In this document: positions 17,601 to 25,678 of the stretch, piece by piece
How positions within the stretch are numbered: the stretch's first letter is position 1
Layout: the number at the start of each line of letters is the position of its first letter
Source of the DNA: Maritalea sp049801075
GTDB taxonomy: Bacteria; Pseudomonadota; Alphaproteobacteria; Rhizobiales; Devosiaceae
Assembly: GCF_049801075.1 (NCBI RefSeq)
Contig: NZ_JBNAGG010000003.1
Span: 393,012-457,011 of the forward strand
DNA length: 64,000 bases
Direction: 5' to 3'
The notes under the pieces: model-generated
What the model was told of the DNA's origin: nothing
The model's database searches: none
The model's input: the letters and a program-made list of their open reading frames with translations, nothing else
Program-made: the position numbers and the translations under genes

Positions 17601-19423
17601 TCGGTGAGGTCGCCCTCAAAATCGTGAACCTTGAGGGTCATATCGTGGAGCACGCGCTCATCTTCGTCCTCAGGCGTTACGGTATATGTCCGTTCATTGA
17701 CAACGCTGAACCCAAAATTCTCCAGCAAAGGAACACGGGCGCTCAATGGAATGGCGGTGGAGCGGTGATAAAGCTTGAGTGAATAGGCATTTTCGCGGCG
17801 GGCGTGTTTGTCCAACCGCACGCCAACTTTGATGTCATCATCAAGCTGTTTGAAATGCTCAATATCCACCAGCGCTTCAGCATGCGGATATTTTTCTTGA
17901 TAGGCATTGGTGAAAGCATTCACATAGTTGGCGATCGACCGTGGGTCATCCGCCATTGAGGCCAACCAATCCCCGTAAGACCGGGTGAGATTGGTGATGT
18001 GCTCTTCCAACTCATCCCGATCTGGCTGCGGGGTTTTCCCGCCATTGCGGCCAAGGATAAAGTGAACAGATGCCAGTTCGCCTTCAGGGAAATTTGGATA
18101 GAAGGCAGAAACTCGAGCATCGTATTTTTCGGCCAGATATTCGCCTACCTGCTTACGGATATGCGAGTTATATTTATCCCGCGCCATAAACAGCAGTACC
18201 GACACAAAGTTGTCGAACGGGTCGATGCGCGGCAAAACCCGCACGCGCGGCCGGTCTGCCAGTTCTGAAATGGTGGTGGCAAACTCATAGAGCAGCTTTT
18301 CGTCGATTTGGAACAATTCCTCACGCGGATAATTGTCCAAAGCGTTCATCAAGGCTTTGCCTGAGTGGGAATTTGGCGAGTGGCCAGAGCGCTGCATCAC
18401 ATGCATCACCTTGCGGCGCAAAAGCGGCACGGATGTGTGTGGCGTGGCCAAAGACATGGAGGTGAACAGGCCCAAAATCCGAAGTTCGCCAGATAGGTTG
18501 CCATCTTCATCAAACAGTTTGACGCCGACATAATCCATATGCACCCGACGGTGCACCACAGATTTGATGTTGGCTTTGGTGACCATCAAAGGATCGGACA
18601 TTTGCAAAAACGCCACGTGCTGATCGGTCATTTCCACATAGTCTGACCCGTGACGCAGAAAATATAAGTCTGGGTCTTTCAAAATGCCCAAACCGCTTTC
18701 AGGCAACGGTTCTAGATGTGGCGTGCCATTTTGATCTTGCAGGCGATATTCCCGCATCCCCAAAAAGGTAAAGTTATGGTCTGCGAGCCAGCCCAAAAAA
18801 TGCATGCTTTCGGCCAGCACGGCTTCTTCGATTTTTGGCGGATGGTCGCGATAGCGGCGCACGGTTTCGCCAAGTTTTTCCAGCATGGGCCGCCAACCAT
18901 TTACGGCATGGCGCGCTTGGGTGAGGGCGCTATCTAGCTCTTCCACCAACACTTGCTGATTGTTGGCGCTGAGACCTGGGCGATAATGCACATGCAAAAG
19001 GCTTTCCTTTTGCACGCCATCTTCAAAATTTTCGAGAACTTCGATGCCCTCATCAGTTTTGCGCACAGGCAAAATCGGGTGGGCAAAAAGGATGATGTCG
19101 GCACCGGATGCGCGAATGGCGGCAAGGCCGCTATCGACGATAAAGGGCATATCTTCATTAAACACATCAACGATGTGGTCGCGATGTGCATCCTCAGGGG
19201 CCCAATTGGAGATGTGGTGTCCGTTTGTGGTGCGTTGTCCCAAATGGTCATAGGCGCGGATGGCGGCGTCTAGGAGTTCAGACAAATCTTTGTTCTTTAG
19301 ATCGCCATCGTCGATCGAGTTCACCAGGTGGCCAAGAAAGTTCAAAAAGCTTTGATCGCTGAGACTTCTGGATTTTGCAAGTTCGATGAGCTGAGACTTG
19401 TAAGCGCTCGTGGCCTGCGCCAT
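14666..19423 (-). CDS. NAD-specific glutamate dehydrogenase, 180-kDa type
   Basis: At 1585 residues this is the large class of NAD-dependent glutamate dehydrogenase (Bac_GDH family), which deaminates glutamate to 2-oxoglutarate and ammonium. The N-terminal half holds ACT-like regulatory domains (about residues 1-700). The catalytic core shows RGGLRWSDRPEDFRTEVLGL, AQMVKNAVIVPVGAKGGFVP and the dinucleotide-binding region around GVGDMSGDVFGNGMLLS. A helical C-terminal domain follows. The start has AAGGGGAT upstream. It feeds the TCA-cycle block encoded downstream and is coupled to the MFS gene. It is divergent from leuC, with a 222-base spacer. Confidence 0.96.
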   Translation of the reverse strand: MAQATSAYKSQLIELAKSRSLSDQSFLNFLGHLVNSIDDGDLKNKDLSELLDAAIRAYDHLGQRTTNGHHISNWAPEDAHRDHIVDVFNEDMPFIVDSGLAAIRASGADIILFAHPILPVRKTDEGIEVLENFEDGVQKESLLHVHYRPGLSANNQQVLVEELDSALTQARHAVNGWRPMLEKLGETVRRYRDHPPKIEEAVLAESMHFLGWLADHNFTFLGMREYRLQDQNGTPHLEPLPESGLGILKDPDLYFLRHGSDYVEMTDQHVAFLQMSDPLMVTKANIKSVVHRRVHMDYVGVKLFDEDGNLSGELRILGLFTSMSLATPHTSVPLLRRKVMHVMQRSGHSPNSHSGKALMNALDNYPREELFQIDEKLLYEFATTISELADRPRVRVLPRIDPFDNFVSVLLFMARDKYNSHIRKQVGEYLAEKYDARVSAFYPNFPEGELASVHFILGRNGGKTPQPDRDELEEHITNLTRSYGDWLASMADDPRSIANYVNAFTNAYQEKYPHAEALVDIEHFKQLDDDIKVGVRLDKHARRENAYSLKLYHRSTAIPLSARVPLLENFGFSVVNERTYTVTPEDEDERVLHDMTLKVHDFEGDLTEISDVIERAIKAVWYKEAENDGYNRLALFAAMSWDNIAIIRALSRYLKQADITYSQRYMWETLSKHPLTAKAIVDLFHARHNPNFNGDAQLVEQNARETIKQTLDQITSLDDDTIFRRFVNLVDSSLRTNFFQRPNGQRRPALAIKFDASKVKGLPDPRPFREIFVYSPRVEGVHLRGGMIARGGLRWSDRPEDFRTEVLGLVKAQMVKNAVIVPVGAKGGFVPKQMPANPTREEFMAEGTASYKIFIGSLLDITDNLDVDEIIPPENVNRLDGDDPYLVVAADKGTATFSDTANAISDERNFWLSDAFASGGSVGYDHKKMGITARGGWEAVKRHFREMDHDIQSVPFTAVGVGDMSGDVFGNGMLLSRQTKLIAAFDHRDIFIDPNPDPATSFEERKRLFEMGRSSWQDYDQTKLSAGGGIYPRSSKSIALSAEAKGALGIEEDQLSPNELMLAILKAKADLLWFGGIGTYVRASTESNAHAGDRANDAIRITGSEVGAKVIGEGANLGITQLGRVEFAQHGGRINTDAIDNSAGVNSSDLEVNIKIALGSLVRDGQMDMPQRNSFLAEMTDEVAELCLRNNYLQTLAISLAERRNVADLPYHADFIKSLEAAGQLNRKVEYLPKHVDLMERETHNRGMTRPELAVILAYAKNTLYAKLLESDVPDDPYLGKELFRYFPEQLTTVHPDTITNHRLRREVIATVLSNAMINRGGPDFVHRIASSTGADPAQVAAAYAAARDSFGLTDMNAAIDELDNKMSGQTQLALYDELRALLLQQSAWFIRNVNLDDGISKVVERYGTGINTIRGMLDEILPAFVKQSVEEQTESFVKGGAPQTLAKRVAQLSALTLSTEIVLIAERAETSVENATRAYFAILENFKLGRITEQVNTIEVHDYYDRMALDRAMTNLIRAQRDITLDVLAFDANDVQKAFADWNNARSADISRTREMVENITDTTLGVSKLSVAAGLLSDLAKGN

Positions 19424-19577
19424 TTGGGTATCCCCTTTTTGATTTTAATTATGTTGAGTTTAAACAGGGATAGTAAAGAAAGTCAGTAGTCTTTTTGGGT
19501 GGGTTCCACGTTAAATTTTCACGCCAATTCCATACCTTTAGCCCGTCTCTGGTGGACGATTATGCCCTGATCGTGAC

Positions 19578-19606
19578 TTGACCGCGCTTTGCGCTGGTTT
19601 TAGAAC
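19578..19606 (+). promoter_or_regulatory. Candidate sigma-70-type promoter of leuC
   Basis: TTGACC (19578-19583), a 17-base spacer and TAGAAC (19601-19606) lie 40 bases upstream of the leuC ATG. A similar GACTTGACxCGCTTT string occurs upstream of leuD at about 24157. Strength was not scored. Confidence 0.45.
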
Positions 19607-19645
19607 GACTTTAATCAGGCAATTTTGAATGGAAGACTGCATAAA

Positions 19646-21049
19646 ATGGGCAATCCACGTACGCTTTATGACAAGATTTGGGACGATCACTTGGTGACCA
19701 ATAATGAAGATGGCACAAGCCTTCTTTATATTGATCGTCACCTTGTGCATGAGGTGACAAGCCCACAAGCGTTTGAAGGCCTGCGTTTGGCTGGCCGCAA
19801 AGTGCGGGCGCCGCAACGTACATTGGCGGTTGTGGACCACAATGTGCCCACCACCGATCGCTCGCAGGGCATTGATGACCCAGACAGCAAAATCCAAGTA
19901 GATACATTGGCGAAAAACGCTGCTGACTTCGAAGTTGAATATTTCGATGAGTTGGATAAACGCCAAGGCGTTGTGCATATTGTTGGCCCAGAGCAAGGCT
20001 TCACCCTGCCGGGCATGACCATTGTGTGCGGCGACAGCCACACGTCAACCCATGGTGCATTTGGCGCATTGGCGCACGGCATCGGCACATCAGAAGTTGA
20101 GCATGTGTTGGCAACGCAAACTTTGATCCAGTCTAAAGCCAAAAATATGCGCGTGACTGTGAATGGCAAACTGCCAGAAGGCGTGACCGCGAAAGATATC
20201 GTTTTGGCGATTATCGGCGAAATTGGCACAGCCGGGGGCACCGGCCATGTGATTGAATATGCAGGCGAAGCCATTCAAGAGCTTTCCATGGAAGGCCGGA
20301 TGACGGTTTGTAACATGTCCATCGAAGCGGGTGCACGCGCTGGCTTGATTGCGCCTGACCAAAAGACATTTGATTATATTGAAGGTCGTCCTCGTGCGCC
20401 GAAAGGCGAAGCGTTTGATATGGCGAAAGCCTATTGGCAAACATTGCACACGGATGAAGGCGCAAAGTTTGACAAGGAAATCACCCTTGATGCGTCTGAC
20501 TTACCACCAATCGTGACGTGGGGCTCAAGCCCTGAAGATGTGGTTTCGGTCAATGGCTTGGTGCCAAACCCTGACGATATTGAAAATGAAAACACACGCG
20601 CTTCAAAATGGCGTGCGTTGGAATATATGGGCCTGAAGCCAGGCACCAAAATCACTGACATTACGATTGATCGCGTGTTTATCGGGTCTTGCACCAATGG
20701 CCGGATTGAAGATTTCCGCGCAGCGGCGGACGTGCTGAAAGGCAAGAAAGTTGCAGACGGCGTGAATGTGATGATCGTGCCGGGTTCTGGCTTGGTGAAA
20801 GCACAGGCGGAAGAAGAAGGTTTGGACAAAATCTTCATCGAAGCGGGTTGTGAGTGGCGTGAGCCGGGCTGCTCCATGTGCTTGGCGATGAATGCGGATA
20901 AGTTGAAGCCGGAAGAGCGTTGCGCTTCAACTTCAAACCGCAACTTTGAAGGCCGTCAGGGCTTTAAAGGCAGGACGCACCTTGTGTCACCCTCTATGGC
21001 TGCAGCCGCTGCGGTCGCTGGTCGTTTTGTGGATGTGCGTGATATCTAA
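19646..21049 (+). CDS. leuC: 3-isopropylmalate dehydratase large subunit
   Basis: LeuC with LeuD isomerises 2-isopropylmalate to 3-isopropylmalate in leucine synthesis, using a 4Fe-4S cluster. The 467-residue protein starts GNPRTLYDKIWDDHLV. The three cluster cysteines are visible: FIGSCTNGR (about C349) and EPGCSMC (about C409 and C412). GDSHTSTHGAFGALAHGIGTSEVEH is the substrate-binding stretch. I use ATG 19646, which fits the family's length, rather than an upstream in-frame TTG. A bidirectional-looking terminator follows. Confidence 0.97.
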   Translation: MGNPRTLYDKIWDDHLVTNNEDGTSLLYIDRHLVHEVTSPQAFEGLRLAGRKVRAPQRTLAVVDHNVPTTDRSQGIDDPDSKIQVDTLAKNAADFEVEYFDELDKRQGVVHIVGPEQGFTLPGMTIVCGDSHTSTHGAFGALAHGIGTSEVEHVLATQTLIQSKAKNMRVTVNGKLPEGVTAKDIVLAIIGEIGTAGGTGHVIEYAGEAIQELSMEGRMTVCNMSIEAGARAGLIAPDQKTFDYIEGRPRAPKGEAFDMAKAYWQTLHTDEGAKFDKEITLDASDLPPIVTWGSSPEDVVSVNGLVPNPDDIENENTRASKWRALEYMGLKPGTKITDITIDRVFIGSCTNGRIEDFRAAADVLKGKKVADGVNVMIVPGSGLVKAQAEEEGLDKIFIEAGCEWREPGCSMCLAMNADKLKPEERCASTSNRNFEGRQGFKGRTHLVSPSMAAAAAVAGRFVDVRDI

Positions 21050-21077
21050 GCGCGCCACTTCAGCAAAGATTTGATGG

Positions 21078-21109
21078 AAGCCCCTTGCATTTGCGAGGGG
21101 CTTTTATTT
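21078..21109. terminator. Terminator between leuC and the convergent ClpP-like gene
   Basis: AAGCCCCTTGC (21078-21088) pairs with GCGAGGGGCTT (21093-21103) in an 11-bp stem with one wobble pair, followed by TTTATTTT. It lies between two converging genes and covers the last codons of the minus-strand gene. The T-run supports termination of leuC. Confidence 0.85.
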
Positions 21110-21886
21110 TGAGATGAGGGTGGCCAATTTGTAGGATTTGGCTTCGTCCGCGGTGAAGTAATAGAGCCGCTGAGGCGGTGTTTCGAGTGCGTGCACCCAC
21201 ATTGCGCCATCGACGCCCATATCATCAAAATGCTTTGTGATCCGCGCGGTGATGGACTGAGCATCGGACATGGCTTGCGCCGAATTGCGATTGGCGTTTG
21301 GATCGTTGGCAGGGACGTAGATTTGATGCACACCGACATTGGCGCGTTGGTGCATGTCGCGCTTAACCCCAGCCGCAAAGATGAGCGGGCAGGAGGAGGC
21401 GCAATAGCCGCCTGCTGGCACACGCACATTAAGGTCAAGCTCGCGCACCAGTTTTGCTAAGGCCAAAGCATCATCAACGGACCCGCCGGGGGAGTTGATT
21501 TCAACCCATTCCACATATTCAGCAATGCGTTTGAGTTCAGGCCCTAGCCGGGCAAAAGAGCCAACATCAATGGCACCTTCAAGCGAGAGCATTTTGCCAG
21601 ATTCCAATGTGGCGGTCAGTGGCTGTTGTAGGGTTTCGCGGGGAAGTTCCACCCGCTCATTAGGGGCAAATTGCGGGGCATTTGGGTTAATTTCAGGCCG
21701 ATCCACCGAAGGCAAAATAGGCGTGTCGCCCTGCTGCGGATTGTAGGGTGCGTCAGATTGCTGGTTGTAAAGCTGATCAAAGTCGAGCCACAGAATGATT
21801 GCCGTTGCGAACAATAACACGAAAAAGACCACCCGCATTAAGCGGCCATCATCAAGCCAAATCCGCATTTTGGTGCTGCTGTTCAT
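21104..21886 (-). CDS. Membrane-anchored ClpP/crotonase-fold protein, predicted periplasmic (COG3904-like)
   Basis: The 260-residue protein has one N-terminal membrane anchor (RVVFFVLLFATAIILW, about residues 18-34), a proline- and glutamine-rich linker (about 40-90) and a C-terminal ClpP-like domain. In that domain VEINSPGGSVDDALALAKLV is the oxyanion-loop segment and GYCASSCPLIFAAG carries the candidate catalytic serine, between two cysteines. GVHQIY offers a candidate histidine. It resembles uncharacterised predicted periplasmic ClpP-like proteins; protease activity is an inference. It begins 3 bases after the stop of the four-helix membrane protein gene, so the two are an operon and probably a functional pair. 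Confidence 0.8.
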   Translation of the reverse strand: MNSSTKMRIWLDDGRLMRVVFFVLLFATAIILWLDFDQLYNQQSDAPYNPQQGDTPILPSVDRPEINPNAPQFAPNERVELPRETLQQPLTATLESGKMLSLEGAIDVGSFARLGPELKRIAEYVEWVEINSPGGSVDDALALAKLVRELDLNVRVPAGGYCASSCPLIFAAGVKRDMHQRANVGVHQIYVPANDPNANRNSAQAMSDAQSITARITKHFDDMGVDGAMWVHALETPPQRLYYFTADEAKSYKLATLISK

Positions 21887-21889
21887 CGA

Positions 21890-23242
21890 TTATTTCTTAT
21901 TGTCGCGCAGGGGCGTGATGTTGTCGTCCCGCGGTTCTGTGTCAGTTGGCTCGTCTTTGGGTGCATCCTCTTTGGCTGCGGTGGGCTTTTCATCGTCAGG
22001 CTGCTTTTCTTTCGCGGCATGCTCGATGGCTTTTTGCACCTGCTCAGGTGGCAGATCTGCATTCATGTCGCGGAACAGGGCCACGGCGCGCATCATTTCA
22101 GCGGCGGTGATTTTATCTGCCACGTCCAAGGTGCGGGCTTCGCGACGGGAAGCGGAATGCACGACGGAAAGGATCAAGACCAACACCATTGGCAGCAAGT
22201 CGATGGAGATGGCGCCCGCCCATGATGGCAGGAAGTCGCGGGCATACAGCAACACGGCTTCTGGCGTTGAGAGCGGTACAAAACGGCGTGTAGGCACAGC
22301 GGGCTGATTGAGAATATCCTGCGCCGCAGTTTGCAGTGCTTTTGATTGTGCTGCCACAGCGTCCATAATTGAACGCATCACGCGGTCCTGACGATTGGCC
22401 AAATCTTGGGTGCCGCCATCGGCTACGGGCGCGATAAAGCCTAATGAAAGGTCTTCCGCTGCGCGGTCAACTGAAGCGGCGATGGATGTTTCTTGCAAAG
22501 AGGCGATAACCCCGGTGAGGGCAAGCGCTTCAGCGGCAAATTGATCGGCGCGGGGCTGCACTTCGCCATCGCCAGAAACAAGCGCACGCATATTGGCCAA
22601 ATGTTGTGAGCCTTGCTCAAACTGAGTGGCCACGGTTTCGCGCGAAGCGATGATGGACGCGCCAACTTCGTCCAATTGCTGTGACATTTGAGTGAGCAAT
22701 TGCACCACTGAGCCGGAACCAGAGGTGCCGGTGAGCGCGCCGGATTGGCGTTCATCATCTGCTAGGCGAGAAAAGCGGACCGAGGCGCGCTGCACATCTG
22801 GCAATAGGCTTTGAGCGGATAGGGCATTGCCGTGGGCTTTGTCGAGATCGGCTACATAATCTTCAAGGGTAACGGCCAAATGCTGTTCAAGCGCAGCCGA
22901 ACCTGCCAACGCAGCGGCGTTGAGCCATGAAGACATGGCCACAATCATCAAGCTGCCCAACCCCATTACGGCGATCAATGCGCCGCGGCGCGCACTGTCG
23001 CGCATGAGCGGCAAAAAGCGCATCATATAGGTCCAGAAGGCATAAATGCCCACGGATACGGCGGCGGAATAAATGATGGCGGCGAAGAACACCATATCTG
23101 CAGAGCCATCAATGAGGCTGCGCACGCCAAGATAGGTGTAGACCCCGCTGGCAAGTGCCAGCGTGGCCAGTGCAAACCGCGTCATCATTTCAAGTGACTT
23201 AACGCCCTCTTTCAGGCGTGCAGCATTATTATGGTCGAGCAT
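21890..23242 (-). CDS. Membrane protein with periplasmic coiled-coil domain, unknown family
   Basis: This 450-residue protein has three N-terminal hydrophobic helices (about 20-42, 52-72 and 88-108), a long helical, alanine- and glutamine-rich region (about 112-345), a fourth helix (LLPMVLVLILSVV, about 350-368) and a charged tail ending in alternating Asp/Glu/Lys. The middle looks like a coiled coil, like a receptor stalk but without any signalling domain. I do not recognise the family. It is followed at 3 bases by the ClpP-like gene, so it may be its membrane scaffold or substrate-presenting partner. ATG 23242 has AAAGG about 9 bases upstream. Confidence 0.72.
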   Translation of the reverse strand: MLDHNNAARLKEGVKSLEMMTRFALATLALASGVYTYLGVRSLIDGSADMVFFAAIIYSAAVSVGIYAFWTYMMRFLPLMRDSARRGALIAVMGLGSLMIVAMSSWLNAAALAGSAALEQHLAVTLEDYVADLDKAHGNALSAQSLLPDVQRASVRFSRLADDERQSGALTGTSGSGSVVQLLTQMSQQLDEVGASIIASRETVATQFEQGSQHLANMRALVSGDGEVQPRADQFAAEALALTGVIASLQETSIAASVDRAAEDLSLGFIAPVADGGTQDLANRQDRVMRSIMDAVAAQSKALQTAAQDILNQPAVPTRRFVPLSTPEAVLLYARDFLPSWAGAISIDLLPMVLVLILSVVHSASRREARTLDVADKITAAEMMRAVALFRDMNADLPPEQVQKAIEHAAKEKQPDDEKPTAAKEDAPKDEPTDTEPRDDNITPLRDNKK

Positions 23243-23342
23243 CAAAAAGCCTTTAATTTCCCTGTTGGCTCATTAGAACGGGAAAATCGCGGCCATAAAA
23301 GGGCAAAGTCTGCAAAAGTTAAGACGCGGTTAATGCGGTTGA

Positions 23343-23360
23343 CCAGCGCCTAAGCGCTGG
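23343..23360. other. GC-rich hairpin between deoD and the coiled-coil gene
   Basis: CCAGCGC (23343-23349) and GCGCTGG (23354-23360) form a perfect 7-bp stem with loop CTAA just past the deoD stop. Without a T-run it is not a clear intrinsic terminator; it may be a 3'-end stabiliser or a factor-dependent stop. Confidence 0.5.
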
Positions 23361-23366
23361 CCGCAC

Positions 23367-24077
23367 TTATAGCGATGCCGCCAAATCCAGTGAAAGCGTC
23401 GCCATGTCTTCCAGCGAGCTTTGGCGGGCGTCTGCGTCGATCTCGTCGCCGGTGATCAGGCAATCTGTCATGGTGCAGATGGCGATGGCTTTGCGGTTAT
23501 ATTTTGCGGCCAAGGTGTAAAGCGCGGCGGCTTCCATTTCCACGGCCAGAATGTCGTGATCGAGCAAAGGCTGATAACCTTTGGCGCCGCCTTCAACATA
23601 AAACACATCGGAGGAAACGATGCCGCCAGCGTGGAATTTCATCTCGCGATTGTCGGCAAGGTCTGCCGCTTTGCGCAACAGGTCAAAATCGGCGTGGGGC
23701 GCATAATGATAGCGACCGAAGGTGCCCACATTCATAGCGCTGTCTGTAGAGGCGGCAACGCCCAGCACCACATCGCGCACTTTGACCTTTTCGTTCAAAC
23801 CGCCGCAGGTGCCGATGCGGATAAAGTTTTTCGCGCCATAAATATTGATCAATTCATGCACATAAATGGCGAGGGAAGGCTGGCCCATGCCTGTGGCCTG
23901 CACAGAGACTTTTTTGCCCTTATAAGTGCCGGTATAGCCCAAGCAGTTGCGGACGGAATTGACGAGCTTTGCATCTTCCAAAAATGTTTCTGCCACCCAT
24001 TTTGCGCGTAGCGGATCGCCCGGTAGCAGCACGGTTTCGGCGTAGGCATCTTTGGGGGCATGGTTATGAGGCGTCAT
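23367..24077 (-). CDS. deoD: Purine-nucleoside phosphorylase (hexameric, DeoD type)
   Basis: The 236-residue enzyme cleaves purine (deoxy)nucleosides with phosphate for salvage. Typical DeoD features are VLLPGDPLRAKWVAE near the N-terminus, RNCLGYTGTYKGKKVSV, GMGQPSLAIYVHELI, RIGTCGG (phosphate and ribose contacts), VEMEAAALYTLA and the ending around TDCLITGDEIDA. AGGA precedes the ATG at normal spacing. It is divergent from leuD, whose promoter shares the 137-base spacer. Confidence 0.96.
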   Translation of the reverse strand: MTPHNHAPKDAYAETVLLPGDPLRAKWVAETFLEDAKLVNSVRNCLGYTGTYKGKKVSVQATGMGQPSLAIYVHELINIYGAKNFIRIGTCGGLNEKVKVRDVVLGVAASTDSAMNVGTFGRYHYAPHADFDLLRKAADLADNREMKFHAGGIVSSDVFYVEGGAKGYQPLLDHDILAVEMEAAALYTLAAKYNRKAIAICTMTDCLITGDEIDADARQSSLEDMATLSLDLAASL

Positions 24078-24214
24078 GATTTTTCCTATTGGTCAAAATA
24101 TCTGCGCGTATCTATCCATTTTTTACGATCAAATTCAACGTTGAGGCGCAAGTGCGACTTGACGCGCTTTTGAGGCTGGGGCATTTGAAGGGGAACGAAA
24201 GGATATTGCGACAC

Positions 24215-24823
24215 ATGGATAAGTTCACAACATTGACCGGGGTTGCTGCCCCATTGCCGTTGATCAATATCGATACGGATATGATTATCCCGAAACAATA
24301 TCTCAAAACCATCAAGCGCACGGGCCTTGGCGTGGCCGCTTTTGCCGAAATGCGCTATGAAGAAGATGGAAAAACGGAAAAGCCAGATTTTGTGCTGAAC
24401 AAGCCAGCCTATCGCAATGCGTCCATTTTGGTGGCGGGCGATAATTTCGGCTGTGGCTCCAGCCGTGAGCACGCTCCATGGGCGCTGAAAGATTTTGGCA
24501 TTCGCTGCATCATCTCCACCAGCTTCGCAGATATTTTCTACAATAACTGCTTTAAGAACGGCATTTTGCCGATCGTGGTGACCGAAGAGCAATTGAAAGA
24601 ATTGCTGGACGATGCGTCTCACGGGTCAAACGCGACATTGACCGTGGATTTGGAAGCGCAAACCATTCAGGGCCCAGATGGCGGCACGGTTGAGTTTGAG
24701 ATCGATCCATCACGCAAAAATGCGTTGCTGCAAGGTTTGGACGATGTGGGCCTGACCATGGAAAAGGGTGAAGCCATTTCTACCTTTGAAGATAAGGTTT
24801 CAGAAGAGCGGCCTTGGATCTAA
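24215..24823 (+). CDS. leuD: 3-isopropylmalate dehydratase small subunit
   Basis: This swivelling-domain partner of LeuC has 202 residues, the usual length when started at ATG 24215 (MDKFTTLTGVAAPLPL). The INIDTDMIIPKQYLKTI and GDNFGCGSSREHAPWALKDFG motifs are characteristic. The frame is open for 42 codons upstream, but that part is not LeuD-like. It lies 3.2 kb from leuC. The next gene (RidA) starts 3 bases after its stop, forming an operon leuD-ridA-GNAT. Confidence 0.96.
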   Translation: MDKFTTLTGVAAPLPLINIDTDMIIPKQYLKTIKRTGLGVAAFAEMRYEEDGKTEKPDFVLNKPAYRNASILVAGDNFGCGSSREHAPWALKDFGIRCIISTSFADIFYNNCFKNGILPIVVTEEQLKELLDDASHGSNATLTVDLEAQTIQGPDGGTVEFEIDPSRKNALLQGLDDVGLTMEKGEAISTFEDKVSEERPWI

Positions 24824-24826
24824 TCC

Positions 24827-25219
24827 ATGGGTGTGACGCGCATCTCCACAGGTTCTCCATTTGAGAAAAAGGCTGGCTATTCGCGGGCAATTGTGGATGG
24901 CGGCATGGTTTATGTGGCGGGGACAACCGGCTATGATTATGCGACCATGCAAATGCCAGAGGATGTGCAGGCACAGGCTGAAAACTGCTTTTTGACGATT
25001 GGAAAAGCGCTGAAAGAAGCGGGCGCATCGCTGAACGATGTGGTGCGTGCGCATTATTACATCACTGATGCCGATTATGCCGAAGCGGTGTTTGAAGTGA
25101 CTGGCAAATATTTCGCCGAGGTGCGGCCCGCCGCCACAATGGTGGTGTGTGGCTTGATTAAGTCGGAAATGAAAGTGGAAATTGAAGTCACGGCGCGAAT
25201 TGGCGCAGGAGACCGCTAG
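24827..25219 (+). CDS. RidA family deaminase
   Basis: The 130-residue protein belongs to the YjgF/YER057c/RidA family, which hydrolyses reactive enamine/imine intermediates made by PLP enzymes. The strand SRAIVDGGMVYVAGTTGYD and the active-site arginine in EVRPAATMVV near residue 105 are visible. The start is 3 bases after leuD, consistent with protecting branched-chain amino acid synthesis from 2-aminoacrylate damage. It overlaps nothing; the next gene starts immediately at its stop. Confidence 0.93.
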   Translation: MGVTRISTGSPFEKKAGYSRAIVDGGMVYVAGTTGYDYATMQMPEDVQAQAENCFLTIGKALKEAGASLNDVVRAHYYITDADYAEAVFEVTGKYFAEVRPAATMVVCGLIKSEMKVEIEVTARIGAGDR

Positions 25220-25651
25220 GTGGTGGCCTACCTAGATGTAAGCTTTGAACCGGACCACGAAATTCGGGATCAGCTGGATGAATTGCTCACTGCGTTCAAT
25301 CGGGAGCATCGGCCACCGCAGGCTGGCACAAAGGGAGCGAAAGCGTTCGCCGTTGTGTTGAAATCGGATAACGAGCCGGTTCTTGGCGGCCTTTGGGCAA
25401 ATATCTATGCTGATTGGATGTTTGTGGAGTTGTTATTTGTGCCTGAGCATTTGCGCGGCCAGGCATTTGGCACGCAGCTTTTAATGCAGGCGGAAGACCA
25501 TGCCAAATCTTTGGGTCTGGTGGGCATGTGGCTGGACACTTATTCGTTCCAAGCGCGTCCATTTTATGAACGGCATGGGTTTGAAGTGTTTGGACAGCTT
25601 GACGATTTTCCTATCGGCGGAACTCGGTATTTCTTAAAAAAGATATTTTGA
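25220..25651 (+). CDS. GNAT family N-acetyltransferase
   Basis: The 143-residue protein shows the GNAT acetyl-CoA binding pattern at FVELLFVPEHLRGQAFGTQLL and the later helix with FYERHGFEVFGQL. It starts at GTG 25220, directly abutting the TAG of the RidA gene, with AGGAGA 8 bases upstream, so translation is coupled. The ending GGTRYFLKKIF is typical of a small-molecule acetyltransferase branch. Substrate unknown. Confidence 0.88.
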   Translation: MVAYLDVSFEPDHEIRDQLDELLTAFNREHRPPQAGTKGAKAFAVVLKSDNEPVLGGLWANIYADWMFVELLFVPEHLRGQAFGTQLLMQAEDHAKSLGLVGMWLDTYSFQARPFYERHGFEVFGQLDDFPIGGTRYFLKKIF

Positions 25652-25678
25652 CTCTATGTCGCAGGGCATCAAAAAAGG

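Noticed and set aside
23421..24011. A 196-codon plus-strand frame opposite deoD
   Set aside because: It mirrors the deoD codon pattern and has no recognisable domain or ribosome site.
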